Below are positions 6,183 to 6,762 of a DNA stretch of 6,762 bases, piece by piece. The stretch is from CAYRFU01 sp964423525 (lineage in GTDB: Bacteria; Vulcanimicrobiota; Xenobia; Xenobiales; JADMJV01). The DNA lies in the NCBI GenBank assembly GCA_964423525.1, contig CAYRFU010000365.1:1-6762 (forward strand), written 5' to 3'. A program made the translations under genes and the position numbers. The first letter of the stretch is position 1, and every line of letters begins with the position of its first letter. The notes under the pieces were generated by a model, which saw nothing but the letters and a program-made list of their open reading frames with translations, was not told the DNA's origin and made no database searches.

Positions 6183-6762
6183 AGTAGTCCTCCAGCGGCA
6201 GCTCGTGGTCGAGCACCAAGAGGGTCTCTTCGGTCTCCTCCAGGATGCCCGCCTCCCCTGGCTTGAGCCCGATAGGTAAAGACGAGGCCTGGGCCAGGAG
6301 ACGCGAATGGTTGGCCAGCCGTTCTCGTTGGCCTGAACATACACATCGTGGAATGTGGCGCCTTCGACTCCTTCGAGTCGCTTCTTATCGAGCTCGATCT
6401 GAAGAGCTCTCCCGAAGTCGTGGTCTTGATGGGCGCGCTCTCGGGCAACCTCCAGGGCGGCCAGGGCGGTCTCTCGCGGCATCGGAGTCGTGGTTTCGGC
6501 TTTGAAGATCTGCTCCCGGTGGTTGTCGATGGCGCGGCACAGCTCTTCTTGCCGACTCTGGATCGATTCTAAGCTCAAGCTGATCACGCCCGCCACGAGG
6601 TAACCTGCCATAAAACCTATCATCGATCCCATGGTCAATCCGAAGGTCGCTCCCAGCCATACCGACTCCGCCTCGGTCAAGACTGTAGCCAGACCTACGC
6701 CCAGGACCGGCATCGTACCCGCATTGGCCAGGCTCAGCTGGGGAGTGGGCTCCCAGCTTTGG
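6181..6762 (-). CDS. Partial membrane protein with charged helical tail; probable one-base frameshift near 6324
   Basis: I do not recognise this protein. The frame is open from the right edge, so the N-terminus lies outside the window; the ATG at 6713 is internal. About 17-60 residues in from the edge is a Gly-rich hydrophobic stretch (GLATVL...GATFGLTMGSMIGFMAGYLVAG) that fits two membrane helices with a glycine-zipper look. A charged helical region follows, including DHDFGRALQIELDKKRLEG, which resembles a UVR-type helical motif, though weakly. After QANE the original frame degrades into Arg/Trp/Ser-rich sequence through 6132. A shift of -1 at about 6324 instead reads ERLANHSRLLAQASS and ends LLVLDHELPLEDY with TAA at 6181-6183, right at the terminator. 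Losing one G from GAGGAACGG would explain it exactly. No slippery heptamer is visible, so a sequencing or assembly indel, or a real inactivating mutation, is likelier than programmed frameshifting. Confidence 0.72.

Noticed and set aside
6315..6335. Programmed -1 frameshifting in the right-hand gene
   Set aside because: No X-XXY-YYZ slippery heptamer near the frame crossing, so an indel is the simpler explanation.
6736..6758. AGCTGGG / CCCAGCT inverted repeat at the right edge
   Set aside because: Seven pairs inside the open frame of the partial gene, no T-run; probably coincidental.

Overview
The window looks like ordinary chromosomal DNA from a GC-rich bacterium, with tightly packed genes and mostly G/C-ending codons. 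The gene set suggests a Gram-negative (diderm) or related environmental lineage that uses c-di-GMP signalling: tandem PilZ domains, a TAXI-type TRAP binding protein and an MprF-like aminoacyl-phospholipid synthase. I cannot name the phylum from sequence alone. I see no rRNA, tRNA, CRISPR array, insertion sequence or phage gene.

Layout from left to right. Positions 2-607 hold the C-terminal part of an unrecognised protein entering from the left edge. Positions 608-735 are a leader region with a strong bulged hairpin just upstream of the glyA ribosome binding site. Positions 736-4423 form a compact plus-strand operon: glyA (serine hydroxymethyltransferase), a protein with an acidic N-terminal tail and two PilZ domains whose start overlaps the glyA stop, and, 5 bases later, a protein with an MprF-type synthase domain followed by about five membrane helices. 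A minus-strand gene for a membrane-anchored TAXI-family TRAP solute-binding protein (4420-5634) converges on this operon and overlaps its last stop codon by 4 bases. A 122-base divergent intergenic region carries a perfect 12-bp inverted repeat and leads into a small secreted protein gene (5757-6131), which ends at a clear intrinsic terminator. From the right edge comes the C-terminal half of a minus-strand membrane protein gene; it appears to carry a one-base deletion near 6324, and its restored stop codon overlaps the terminator's T-run.

How the genes may work together. GlyA is one-carbon housekeeping metabolism. The PilZ protein and the synthase-like membrane protein share its transcript and plausibly both act at the envelope, the first as a c-di-GMP sensor and the second as a lipid-modifying enzyme; this link is inference from gene order. 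The TAXI protein has no TRAP membrane subunits beside it in the window. I found no convincing new defence or mobile system. The points most worth a second look are the PilZ/synthase pairing, the unusual domain order of the synthase, a 21-base near-perfect palindrome just inside the synthase gene, the divergent inverted repeat, and the probable frameshift at the right.
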